Assembly (NCBI GenBank): GCA_030052745.1
Contig: JANBVO010000007.1
Span: forward strand, 620,001 to 684,000
Direction of reading: 5' to 3'
DNA from: Pleurostoma richardsiae
Taxonomy: Eukaryota > Ascomycota > Sordariomycetes > Calosphaeriales > Pleurostomataceae
DNA length: 64,000 bases
Below are positions 34,501 to 44,957 of the stretch, one piece after another. The number at the start of each line of letters is the position of its first letter. Positions within the stretch are counted from its first letter, which is position 1. A program made the position numbers and the translations under genes. The notes under the pieces were generated by a model that was not told the origin of the DNA, did no database searches, and saw nothing but the letters and a program-made list of their open reading frames with translations.

Positions 34501-35399
34501 CTAAAGAATGGGTGCACTTCCTTGGACTTGGCCTGGTCAACACTTGCCCCGGGTTGTAATGTTCCACTGCGCTTCCGAGAGCTCGCAGCGCGCAAGGCAT
34601 CATCTATCCTCTTCCCAATCCGCGCCCGAGAGTCTTCATCCTTAGCATAGTGGATTTTAATGACTCGTGATGGTGCGATCTTCTCTCTCGGCAGTACTTG
34701 ACCTCGGTCATTGGAGTCGCCCCTTCCCAGCGTGGGCGCAGGTGGAAAGCCAGTCGTATATGTCTTGTGATCAAACCGTAGGATCTTACTCGGTTTCGGT
34801 GTGCTTGGTCGTTGTTCGGCTCTTCGTTCTGCGGGGTCGTCTTGCATGGGAGAAGAAACCTTAACGCTTAGAGTCTGCGGAATCTGCAGAAGAGGTTCCG
34901 CAGTCGAGGACTGCTGCGGATCGTGGATGGTCGTAAGTGACTTGATGTGGACGTTATTTTGGAGGTCATCGAGGCGAGCCACACCCTCACTGTTATCCCG
35001 TTTACCACAATGAGGTATGCTGGCCGGGGGATTAACGTTCCTGTCCAGCCGTATGAAATGGTCGGCGATGCTCCCTCCTGAAGCCTTCATCTTCTTCTTC
35101 GGCCGCCGGGGCCTTGACCCCTCCTCGTCAACCTGGCTGGCATCCCTCTCAACTTTAAGTCTCTTACGTCGCGAGTTAGCAATGGCATCTGTCTCGTCAT
35201 CGGTGTCTCCTTCAGAATCGGTGGCGCCGTCAAAACTCAGAGCGGAAAGGTTGCCTGAGTCGGAAGACGTTGCGCTCGTCGATGCTCTGTCATCGGGGGG
35301 AGCAGGTCGCGGCGGCCCAGCAAAAAAGGGATGCAACTTCTTACTCCGGATACCGAGCACATCCCCGTCCATCCTGTCGACAGCGGGGGAGCAGCACAT
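31565..35399 (-). CDS. ELG1: Elg1 (ATAD5-type) PCNA clamp-unloader large subunit
   Basis: AAA+ subunit of the RFC-like complex that removes PCNA from chromatin after replication. Exons 35399..32370 and 32314..31565 give 1259 residues (GTTCGT/CAG intron, 55 bp). The Walker A motif GPHGCGKT is at 656-663, followed by FEVFEINPSSRRSG. The Walker B-like LILLEEADII is at 775-784, then KRPFIITCNDENLIPL. The N-terminus is long and disordered, with conserved SKILRFDHKT and KIHYAKDEDSRARIGKRIDD. A canonical PCNA-interaction motif QATMNSFF sits at 730-737 inside the ATPase insertion; related KLHPFF and EVHPFF motifs occur at 21-26 and 294-299. An internal ATG at codon 10 is an alternative start. It is divergent from the Utp8-like gene. 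Confidence 0.9.
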
Positions 35400-35784
35400 C
35401 GGGCGTCAGTCCGGTTGAAGACGTCTCGCTGCCTGTTGTTGTTGTTGCAGTCAGATACGTGCGGACTAGCAGGCCATTACCAAGTAGAGACGGTAGCCCA
35501 CCTTCGTAAAAGAGCGAGTTCACTTTTGCTTTCCAGATAATGTCGGTAGTCTAACCATTGGAACCAGTTCTAGCTTTGCCTTGGGTTCAGGTACAAATCG
35601 GAGCAACACGTTCTCACTTTGCAGCCTTGACAGGACCGCCGGGGGGGAAGCAGTAAATGGTGGGATGGGGAGAGTGAATTGTCGACTCGCTTTGCAGTTG
35701 TTCGCTGAATGGATAGTGGACTCCCGTCATTGTCCTAAGAAGTTGCGCGCTCCAAGGCCTTTCCTTGGTTTTTGACAAAGGACA

Positions 35785-35834
35785 GCGCGACTTGGGAAGT
35801 CGCGTCCAGTTAGGTGGATCATGAAGCGCGACTT
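35785..35834. repeat. Inverted and direct copies of AGCGCGACTT
   Basis: CGCGACTT (35786-35793), a GGG spacer, and AAGTCGCG (35797-35804) form a perfect 8-bp dyad. A third copy, AGCGCGACTT, sits at 35825-35834 in direct orientation to the first. The spacing and triplication suggest a binding site for a dimeric factor shared by the two divergent genes. Confidence 0.6.
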
Positions 35835-35939
35835 CCCACCGCACATCAATCAATCAATGACGGACGCGGACGCCCACCCCACAGCGCACGGTCCAGTGGC
35901 GCCTGCAGACTATAGCGGCCTACCTTATGGTCCTTGCCT

Positions 35940-35998
35940 AGATACCTCAGGTATCTAAGGTAGGTTTAAGCCTAGGTACCTACCTAGGTACCTTAGAC
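35940..35998. repeat. Palindrome-family block
   Basis: Dense copies of GATACCTCAGGTATC, AAGGTAGG, CCTAGGTACCTACCTAGG and GGTACCTTAGAC occur here. It is the same family as the blocks near 16.4, 29.4, 36.4, 40.7, 58.2 and 61.4 kb. Confidence 0.7.
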
Positions 35999-36719
35999 GA
36001 GTGATAAAGCAGCACGCAGCTGGAAGGAAGTAAGAGAGCAACACCCACCAACTATCACCCCAGTACCGCAGTACCTGCAGCACAATACGATTTCATTTCA
36101 TTGATATGGTGCTCTAGGTGTCACGGTTACGATGAGAAATCTACGTGTGTAATCAGAGCGGTAAGATCCGAGGTGTCTAAAGGGCGCGAGACGGCTGGCT
36201 TCTCGTAGGAAAATGATTTCAGGCTTTCGGGGTTCTCTTTTTCCCTGCTCCTTTTCTCAGAGTCTGTTGTCATTGATGCCTGGGTAAGTACTATGGTAAC
36301 ACACTCAAATCCGAAGGGATACTAGTGTGAATTGTATCCTGGGTAGGCATTCTTTGGCTTTTGTATCGTTTTCGAAAAGATACGTAGGTAGGTACAGGTA
36401 GATATGGTAGGTACGGTAATTATGGATAATCACTACAAAACATGTGTAAAGTCTGCTCTCTGTACACGTACGAGTAGATCTTCGAGTCTCTGTGGGGTGA
36501 TAAGACTGATAAGATCTGTCAGCCCCGCCTTGAAACTCACCGCCTACCTAGGTAGTGTAGGCTCTGTAGCGTCGATCGGCAGATGGTCGGACCGTCTTGA
36601 ACTTTTTTTTTTCCTCTTCGTAGTGCAACAAGTCCATCGAAACGGGTTGCCCTCGTCTCGCAAATGCGCCACATTCCCTTTCACGTTGCCTCAGACATCG
36701 ACATCTCCATGTCCTAGGC

Positions 36720-39637
36720 ATGGCTTCCAACTTTAATATCCAGGCGCCTTATGTACTGGCGACTCTTCCTCGACCCCTGAACGCCGCCGGCACAGGCTAT
36801 GTTGTCGGTAGTGTCTGGGGCCAACAGCCCGGGTTGAAGAGGAAGAGACGGCCTGAAGTAACGATTGGAATTGACGGAGAAGCCGTCAACATTTACGATG
36901 TGCGTACATGATATTGCCTCGACGGTTACTTGTCCGACGTTTCATCTAGCTAACTGGCCACCAGATTGCCTCGTCACGTTTGATAACGTCCTATCCGATC
37001 CCCCCACAGTCTTGCTTCTCCTGTGCGCCATGCTCGACGAGATGGAGATCGTCCCTGCGCAAGGAGATCGCGAGATATACCTATATTGCAACACAGGACC
37101 GAAACACCAAGATCACGCTATTCAAGGACGTACTCGGTGCTTCAGGGGATACAAAGTCGACTAACATCTCCCGGACCCTCAATACCCCCAGCAAAGTGGT
37201 CCACCTCAGTACCATCTCGTCCACCGACGCGAACAATTCCATCTTGAATGAAGGAGGAACCCTATCCGATCTCTTGGCTGTTACAGAAGATGGCTCTGTT
37301 ATGTGCTTTCATGGAGAAAGCTTACAGCAGACCTGGAATACGTCAGCCGATATTTTGACTCATGATGTCGTCAACACGCCTGATGACACTGGTTTTCGAG
37401 TTGAGCTGGTCCAGGCGATGAGCGCTACTGATGTCGTTGACGGGCTTTTTGGAGGGAAACATGACGTCTTCAAGATCTTTCCGCAGCAGGTGGAGAGTGA
37501 TGCGTTCAACCCTGGCGTGCTGGTTCTCGTGACTAGCTGCGCGTCAAAACAAAAGGGCGAGGCTCGGTGGCTTCATGTGTTGGTCATTCCATCCCCGTCG
37601 CAGACGAGTACGGGCGCAAGACTAGTCCAAGTTCACACGGCCCCCATCCCGTCTAGCGGGGTCACGGCAGAGTCTTCGCCAATTTTTCGACTGGACATTT
37701 CCTCTGGCTGCCTGCTAGAACTCAGGAGAGAAACCCTGGTTACTTATGACTTGTCGAAGAGCGTCGTGGGAGCTGAAAGCATGTTAGAAGTGCCGGGTAT
37801 CAGGTCCTTCCTTCGTATATCCAAGTCCTCCGTGTTGGCTGCGACGTCTACTTCAGTCGATGTCTACAACACTCCTTTCCGTGCCCTGCAAGCTTCAACC
37901 GCCCTGCTGCCGGAGACCCTCTCTAAAGATGCTGTGACGGGGAATGCGACGGAGACTAACCTGGCATTGCTCGCATACTTCACGAAACTCGATATCGCTG
38001 TTGGTATCATTGGCACCTCTCTGATCGCAGTGCAGCTCGAGTCACCGAAGCTCCGAAGTAGGAAGCGGTGGGCCGATGGACTATTGGTCGACGCGCTTGG
38101 CCGTGGTATCCCACAAAGGGTTCATGGCGTGCAGAAAAAGGGTGTTCACTTATCGGAGTCGTCGGTCTTCGCAGGCTTGCTTCCAGGCTCAGCCACTGAC
38201 GACTACTGGTCCCAGTTGACGTCAGATACGAATAGGGCTGATGACTTACTTGCATCTAACAACGTCTCCGCCTCTGAAGAGTTGCTCGCCGAGAAGTTCG
38301 GGATCACGACCAAACGATCTCATCGGGGTGTGGACGTCGTCCTCGCTGGAGAGAAGCGCAGTCCGATCACGGCAGAAAACAGCCAGGAGGCCGAACTTCC
38401 AGAGTGGAATTGGCCCGCTTCACGTTCGCTTTACCCCAGAGTCGACCGACGTTGGGTCTTGTTTACTATCACGCGCGTCTTCTCCTGGGATGAGGAAGAT
38501 ATGGGAATTAAGACCTATGGATCAAGCCTCAGCTGCCGGTTGCCAGACAGTAATCTGGTTAACTACCTGATATACGCGGGCCACCTGACAACTTCAAACA
38601 TACTGTCGGCATTCAGGGACGCTATGCGGGGGGTGGACGACATTGAGTATATGTTGGGCGAGGAATTGCCCCAGCTGCTCGTTGAAATCGACCCTACATT
38701 TGAGCTGCTTCTTGCCTATCTCTCATCTACTAAGCTAGGAGCGATCGAACTTCTTGCCGCCGTCCGGCTAATTATGCGGAGCCTTGAGCTTGTTCAGGAT
38801 CCTACGACAATGGCACCGCAACTCCTAACACTGGCATCAAATGGCTTGGGCGAGGATGGCAAGGATATCGACATCAATGCGGAGAGCGGTGAGGTCGCCA
38901 TGGAGCTCGACCGCCTCGAACACCAGTTGGAAGTAACGGAACATTATTTAGGCAACGATGCCAGCGCTAGGGTTCGGGGTCTCAGCGTTGCCTTTAGCAA
39001 GTTGGGGAGCTGCCCACCCATTTCTACTATAAAGGCCCTTCATCGTGGTTATAAACCGGAGGAGATTCTGTCACTGATTTATATGTTGCGCGTGGAGCTC
39101 GTCAAAGATGGCTGGACGACCCGCTACCTCGATTCGACTCGTCTGGACCAGGACGAAGATCTGGAACCGCCACCGGATGGGAGCATCCGGCTGATCGCTG
39201 ATTTGTTATGCAGATGCATCGACTCAGTCGGCCCTGGCGGCTGGCTCATCAACGATGCAATCCTGGCAGCAGGGAACGGGGACGATCTAGACTCAGCTGA
39301 CTTTCTAGCTTCGCTGAGGCTCGAGGTCAGTGCTGCCCTAGAGGCTGTCCAAGAAGCAGTCTTCCTCCGGGGTATCGTGTCGGAGGTGGTTAGATTCGGC
39401 AGCAACATGCAGAAGGTTGCTGTGGCCAGCAGCAGCTTGGGGCGCAGGACCGTAGCGGACGACGTGTCGCTCAAGGGCGAGTCAGCCATGCTCCCCTTCG
39501 GCATGAAGACCAGAAGCAGAATATCAGCCGAGAAGGTTGTTTCGGGCGGGGAGGTAGTGAACCGGAGCAAGAGGGAGGTTGGACATCTAGTCAGCAAGAA
39601 GGTTGGAGCGTACTCTCTTGAACGGATTACCGTGTAA
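36720..39637 (+). CDS. Utp8-like tUTP/UtpA component
   Basis: Probable member of the Utp8 family (small-subunit processome, t-UTP/UtpA), which links pre-rRNA transcription with early 18S processing in the nucleolus. Exons 36720..36899 and 36965..39637 give 950 residues; the GTGCGT/CAG intron is 65 bp and phase 0. The start MASNFNIQAPYVLATLPRPL is followed by VTIGIDGEAVNIYD, and across the junction by IASSRLITSYPIPPQSCFSC, which match my recollection of the beta-propeller N-terminus of ascomycete Utp8. A propeller-like region reaches about residue 420 and helical repeats occupy the rest, ending SLERITV. The basic tail (KTRSRISAEK, NRSKREVGH) fits a nucleolar protein. The family assignment is moderately sure; intactness is clear. 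Confidence 0.7.
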
Positions 39638-41765
39638 GACAGAGGGCGAGGCGCAGCAACCGGCGAAGCGGGAACTTCCCGGACGAGCGCATGTGCCTTT
39701 AGAATAATCAAGTAACACACGCCTTACTCATTCAGCAATAAATTGGAGACATGTCCCAATGGCAGATGACAACGCGCTACATGAGCACCGCCCGGGACAC
39801 CTCTATCTTTTTGTCGGTAGCAGCATCGCCACTTGGCGCAGTGGACTTTGTATCGCGACCAATGTACGAGGAACAGCCTCTCTGCGTGTAGACGCGTTGT
39901 CATCTGAGCTATGTCCATTCATGCCACAGTCATCTTGACGGCGCGCTCGACAGGTCAGACTTGGGCCTGGAGCGGCGGAGCCGCATCTCCCATCACCTGC
40001 CACTGCATGCCCGGCGGTTGCAAGCAGCACAGCCACCTAGGGCCTGCCCGCGGAGAGCCAGTAGTTAGACACGTTCGCTTTGCACAGAAGGGCTTAGCTA
40101 GCTGCCCTGGGGCGATATGTGCGATTTGAGCACGCTTTCAAAAAAGGAAGGGGTATTTTACTACCCTGTACTCCATGACTACCTGACTACCTACATCGCC
40201 TCCTCGCAGACGCCGTCTGTAGCCAGGCGCCGATGCCGGGGTCCCCGTCCGATGGCGCACAGAAGAGTGCAGCAGGAGGTGCAACCTGCAGTCGTGAGCC
40301 ATGCGCTCGGGCGAGACCAGACGGGAGCCTGGGGCTGAAGGGAAAGTGCAGTCTAGGCTTGCATTAGTCGGTGCATAGATCGGTTCTCGATCGCGTAAAG
40401 GGTTGAATGCCCGGCTCCAGCGGCCGAATCTGGTCGACGCAGAAGCCGACAGCTAGGAGCTGTTTCTATCATACTCTCCGGTGTACAGTAGGGTATGTTC
40501 TTTTCTCTTGCATCCTGTCTGCCTGTCCTGCCTGTGCATCGGGTTGTCCACAGCCTTCAATTTGCAACAGAAGATAAAGGGATGGATGTGGGGATGTTGG
40601 GGGGAGAGGGACTAGCAAGGCAGGTGCTTTTGAGGTATCTCACTGGCTTCTGCTACCTTAACTACGAGGTGTGCTCCGTACAATATCTACCCAGCCCCGA
40701 GGTACCTAACCATCTAGGTGTTCAAGGTAGATAGGTACCTTCGGATCTGCCCACACCTGTCGTAGGAGCCATTCATCGTCTATCGTGGTCATTGGACAGC
40801 GCTGCCCATGATGTTACGGCCAGCCAAGCCAACGACGTCACACGTCACACCCGCTGCTACCCTCTCCCCTCTCCAGAAACTCTCGTCCACCGAAGCCCAT
40901 CGTCGACGGGACGGCCTTCTCTTCCACTTTGCCTCTTTTACCCTACCGACAGGTACATTTTCAACATATCAACATGTACCTGTGATGCGAATTGTTGCCA
41001 ATGTTGTCAGCCCAGTACATACACGGCCTGTCCCCGGCACAGGTGCACCGCAGAGTCGATCGTAAAGGCAAGTGGTGTAGGTGTATTACCAAGGTAATCT
41101 TCACTTGGGCGTCACTTCGCCATCCCGTGATGTGCCTCAATCCCCCGCAAGAATAGGTACCCTACAGGCTCTTAGCTCCCTCCGTCGAGCTAAAAGATGC
41201 ACGCCATACCCCATACATTCCCGTATGTACACCACATTGGTAATGCATCTCTCCCGTGCCAGTACCATGCAAATGCGACACGAGGTACCGTTGGCCATCC
41301 AAGTCTCCGATTCCGACGGTCCAGCAAGGACGTGTTGGTAGCCAGACAGCCTCGCCTCCATTCACTCACGCACCCACCCACCTGTCTACTACATCGACTG
41401 CATCATCGGTCTCCCATTTCGCAAACCGACATACTTTCCCTGCCATCGTCACTATCACCCCGTAGCATTGCTGTCCATCGACGACCACCTTGCACTGGGC
41501 CTCGAAGACGAACGCGCAGGCTCTTCTTAACACGTCGAGCCATCTGGCTGACCACGTCACGTATTCCTCCCATATCTAACAGCTACCTACGTAGCCGCTC
41601 ACTATAGCCCCAACGGAATCTTGCGACCGCGGCTGTAGATAGCACCGCTAGCCAAGGACCACTGCCCGCCAACTTCTAGCTTAAAGCAACTCGATCCGCG
41701 TTTGTCTGTGGTCATCGACCGGTTCTTCCCTACAGCGGCGCAGTGGCACGCACCCTTGTTCCCCG
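39638..41765. other. Intergenic region with palindrome block at 40697-40740
   Basis: No supportable gene. AGGTACCTAACC and GATAGGTACCTT copies lie at 40697-40740. From 41340 to 41765 the plus strand is C-rich, as in a fungal leader, and leads into the next gene. A 76-nt stem-ended segment at 39842-39917 was considered as a tRNA relic and rejected. Confidence 0.5.
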
Positions 41766-44404
41766 ATGACGGCCGGCAGCGCGTCCGCCTCTTCCATTGC
41801 TGCCGTCGATGCAAGCGCCCGGGACCTCTATCGACGAGCGCGCTCCTTGCATCCCGAGCTCACCAGCGTCGCCACCGTCGTGCGCTCACTACATACCGTC
41901 CTAAAGCATCTACGTGCTGAGGTTGAGGACCCGGACAGCCTCCTGAACTCCCGGCAGCACGAGACCTCCGTCTATGCGCGCCAGCTGACGCCCATCATCC
42001 ACGATTGCGATTTCACCCTCGGGCGTCTCGGCACTCTGCTGGACAGATGCGGCGGCGGCGGCGGCGGCGGTGGCGGCGACAGGAACTTGAGATGTGACGC
42101 TAGCGAAGGTCTTGCTGTGCAGCCTCGTCCAAGTGCGACCGGCGCAGACGCTGAGGATCATGAGATTACCCTAATACGCACCGAGCTCGAGAACCACACG
42201 ACCAACATCGACGCCTTCCTGAACACCGTGCAGTTACACAACCCGACGAGGTCCCACGCCTCGCTTGATCTCGACCACGCCGACGCTAGGCAACTCCACG
42301 CCATCAAGGACAAAGTCGACGTCATCGCTGCTCGACTCTCGAACAGGCGGGGCTCAGCGGGTAGCAGTGATGCAGATGAGGATATGTGGCAGCAGTTCCG
42401 GGCAGAACTGGTGAGTGAAGGCTTCTCTGGCGATGTCTTGCAAAAAAACAAGGTACGTTGCCCCTCCTGCTCTTCTGTACTGAACCTCTCATGACACACT
42501 CGCTACTCTTCACGATACAAGCATCAAGACAAGTAACAGCCATATAGGAGATACTGCGCGCATACATCCGTGAGCTCGACGCTCATGGCCTGTTAGACAG
42601 CGGCAGCCCACCATCAGTTAGGGGCCATACCTCTTACATCGTGCCTCCTAGCGCTGCCAACCCGGCGATCGAGCCGCTGCGTCGTGGCCATGACGTGAGT
42701 CCCAAGGAGATGGTTCCTAACATGGACAACGAGAAATTTATGCCGAGTCTGAAGTATGAGCGTCGCCAACCTGAGCTTGGCCCACGTTGCAGTGCCGCTC
42801 ACGCCGACCATATACCACAAGCCTCGCCTCCTCTGCCGCCCCCGACGCAGCAACAACAGCAGCAGCTACTACAGGCCCCTTACCATAGGCGACCTATCCC
42901 GTCTGCGCTTGAGCAATCGCAGGTTAATGGTTCGTTATGTCGTCGCTATTCGTCTGACTCGGACTTGGAGTCGAGTTTTAGCCAGCCGCTGGCCCTAATG
43001 TCTACCCGGGACCTCATCGCCTTCGATGATCACGAGGCAGAGCAAATTGTAGCTCGAATGGGGCACCTGCACCTCTCGCCATCACTTCAACCGCCACTGA
43101 TCCAGTCCACCTATTCTGTCTCCCCAGGAGCGTCTCCCAACAACGGTCGGTATCTCCCTGCTCCATCCCACTATCCGAGCCCTTTGCCGCCTGCACCGGA
43201 TCAGACCCTTTCAACTTCTCCTCAGACACAAGCTCTCCTTGGCGTCTCGCCTCGGTATGTCCCACCTTTGCCGCCCTATACGTCGCCAATATACCACCCA
43301 GCGACGATGACACCACCTCCTGCGTATGGGTCGAGTCCCACCGTCGCCTCTGCCCCGGTAAATCTCCCTGCCATCCACCAATCGCGCAGTAGGCTAGCGC
43401 CAGACTCTCATGGAATGGACATTCCACTGAATGCAACATGGACGCGGATAAGAAGGGCGCTCGTGTCGCCTGAGGTGCTTGAGAAGGCCGGCGTACGATA
43501 TGAGGCGCGACCGGATTTCGTAGCCATCCTAGGCATCCTGAATCGGGAGCAGATCGCTGAATATGCCCGGCTAAGCGCTGAGGTACGTGCATCCCGAGGT
43601 AGGGACAGGAGCGCCTATCCTGGCGAAAGACGTGATCACACTGTGAGGGGTAAGACGAAGGGCAGTGAAGAGCTGGGATCGGATTCGGATGCCCTCTGGG
43701 ACGAATCGGACACATCCGACGATGACCTTAAGAGGTACAGTCAGGTGAGATACGGTGCCGCCAAAGAATATCACCCGGCACAAGACGAAAAGGGAGGCGA
43801 CAGGGGTACAGAGGAGAAAGGCACGAAGGTTTACCCCGTTATCGTGCCTCCGCCAACAGACAACAAGACCAGCCCCGCTAGCACCGTCGCTCCCAAGCCA
43901 ATACTCAAAAATCAAAACACCCACCGCGTGCGCTTTGACGCCGACGGGCCGCGCGAGATTTCCTCAACAGATGACGTCTCCCGGGAGAGAAGCCCGTCGT
44001 CGCGGGACGAGCGAAACGGAGAGAGGGACAGACATGGGCGTAATCGTCAACATGAGGACAAATACGCCCGGCGGCGCGAGAGGGACCGGGATCACGAGCG
44101 TGGTGATCGTGAAAACCAGAGAGATCGTGTTCGTGACCGGGAGTCAGACGGACGAAGGGACCATCATGGCCATTACAAACATCGGGGAAGCGACCGCGAG
44201 AGAGATCGCGATCGGGACCGGGACTGGGACCGCGATCGGGACCGCGATCGTGACAGGGAGCGGAGTTCCACGTCGGATGATCGCCGCGACGATCGCCGCC
44301 GCATTAGAAAGAGCGTCTGGGGTGAGACCATAGGTGCTGTTGGGATCGGAGGCGCCGCGGCTAGTCTGTTAAGCGTGCTCACGGAGGCAGCTGCGGGTCT
44401 CTGA
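41766..44404 (+). CDS. Uncharacterised fungal protein with DUF8035-like domain and RD repeats
   Basis: Model 41766..42452 joined to 42548..44404 (847 residues; GTACGT/TAG intron, phase 0). Residues 1-230 are helical, with a nine-glycine run at about 95-104 encoded by a GGC repeat. Exon 2 continues EILRAYIRELDAHGLLDSGS. A Pro/Tyr/Gln-rich stretch includes a six-glutamine tract. Near residues 500-560 a compact block reads MDIPLNATWTRIRRALVSPEVL and VRYEARPDFVAILGILNREQIAEYARLSAEV, which resembles a fungal domain I recall as DUF8035. The last ~120 residues are alternating Arg/Asp/Glu (RDRDRDWDRDRDRD), then end in a Gly/Ala-rich GAVGIGGAAASLLSVL that could insert in or touch a membrane. I do not know a function; RD tails occur in RNA-binding proteins. 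Confidence 0.78.
42051..42078. repeat. (GGC)n coding microsatellite
   Basis: Nine GGC-type units (one GGT) encode a poly-glycine run in the DUF8035-like protein. Confidence 0.9.
44040..44280 (+). repeat. Degenerate RD/RE-encoding repeat
   Basis: Imperfect hexamer units of the form CGNGAY / CGGGAC encode alternating arginine and aspartate or glutamate. Codons vary (CGA, CGG, CGC; GAT, GAC), so selection on the protein rather than recent slippage seems to keep the pattern. Confidence 0.75.
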
Positions 44405-44957
44405 AGAATGTTTCTCTTGCTATATCTTTCAGGTACTGATGCTGTATTAGCTGATGGAGCAAAATATGATGCAGGGGGCGACTTTATCAAGCAGACTATC
44501 AACGGCTGTAGGCTGCGTCTTGCCCAAATCCTGCGGCATATCATACTGGTTGGTTTGGATCCGGAAGGGGACAGCGCATACGCTACAACAGAGCATGGGA
44601 AGGCCGAAAATGATACCATTGCTGTTAAGTTAGATGTTCTCGTTCGTCTATGATAATGACCGATTCTGACCCTAGGTCAACGTTGCCGTAGTCATACCCT
44701 CTGCCAAGGTCCATGGATGACGGCCGCCCCAAGAGTATATAAATAGTCGTTGCACCAGTCCTTGCATCCTTCTTTATACCCCCAAAAAACCATCATTGCA
44801 TCGTAACACGTATTCAAAATCCCCTCTTGTCGATCACTATATGATGGAGTAGTCTGATGCAAAAGAGATTCTCTTCAGAGTGTAGTGGAAGAGGCGGAGG
44901 CGTAGAGGCAAAGGTCTCTGGAAGGAATAGAGGATGACTAGAAGGCGTCACGGCTCC
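44405..44957. other. Convergent intergenic region with TATA-like element
   Basis: Separates the 3' ends of the DUF8035-like gene and DPB11. It contains TATATAAATA at 44736-44745, a strong TATA match on the plus strand despite the convergent arrangement. Frames here are short and unrecognised. Confidence 0.5.
44736..44745 (+). promoter_or_regulatory. TATA-like element in convergent region
   Basis: TATATAAATA is a near-ideal TATA box. It points toward the 3' end of DPB11 and could drive an antisense transcript. It could equally be chance in an AT-rich 3' region. Confidence 0.3.

Larger units (their letters stand above)
35400..36719. promoter_or_regulatory. Divergent promoter of ELG1 and the Utp8-like gene
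   Basis: A 1.3-kb region feeds two genes in opposite directions. It contains three AGCGCGACTT-related copies at 35785-35834, palindrome blocks at 35940-35998 and 36378-36415, and a CCTACCTAGGTAG copy at 36542-36555. A T10 tract at 36603-36612 precedes the Utp8-like start by about 110 bp. No gene is seen. Confidence 0.55.

Noticed and set aside
39842-39917. 76-nt minus-strand segment with pairing ends (TGGAC/GTCCA) and an A-box-like TAGCTCAGATGA, suggesting a tRNA
   Set aside because: The D, anticodon and T stems do not pair, and the B-box is poor. At best it is a very old relic; chance is more likely.
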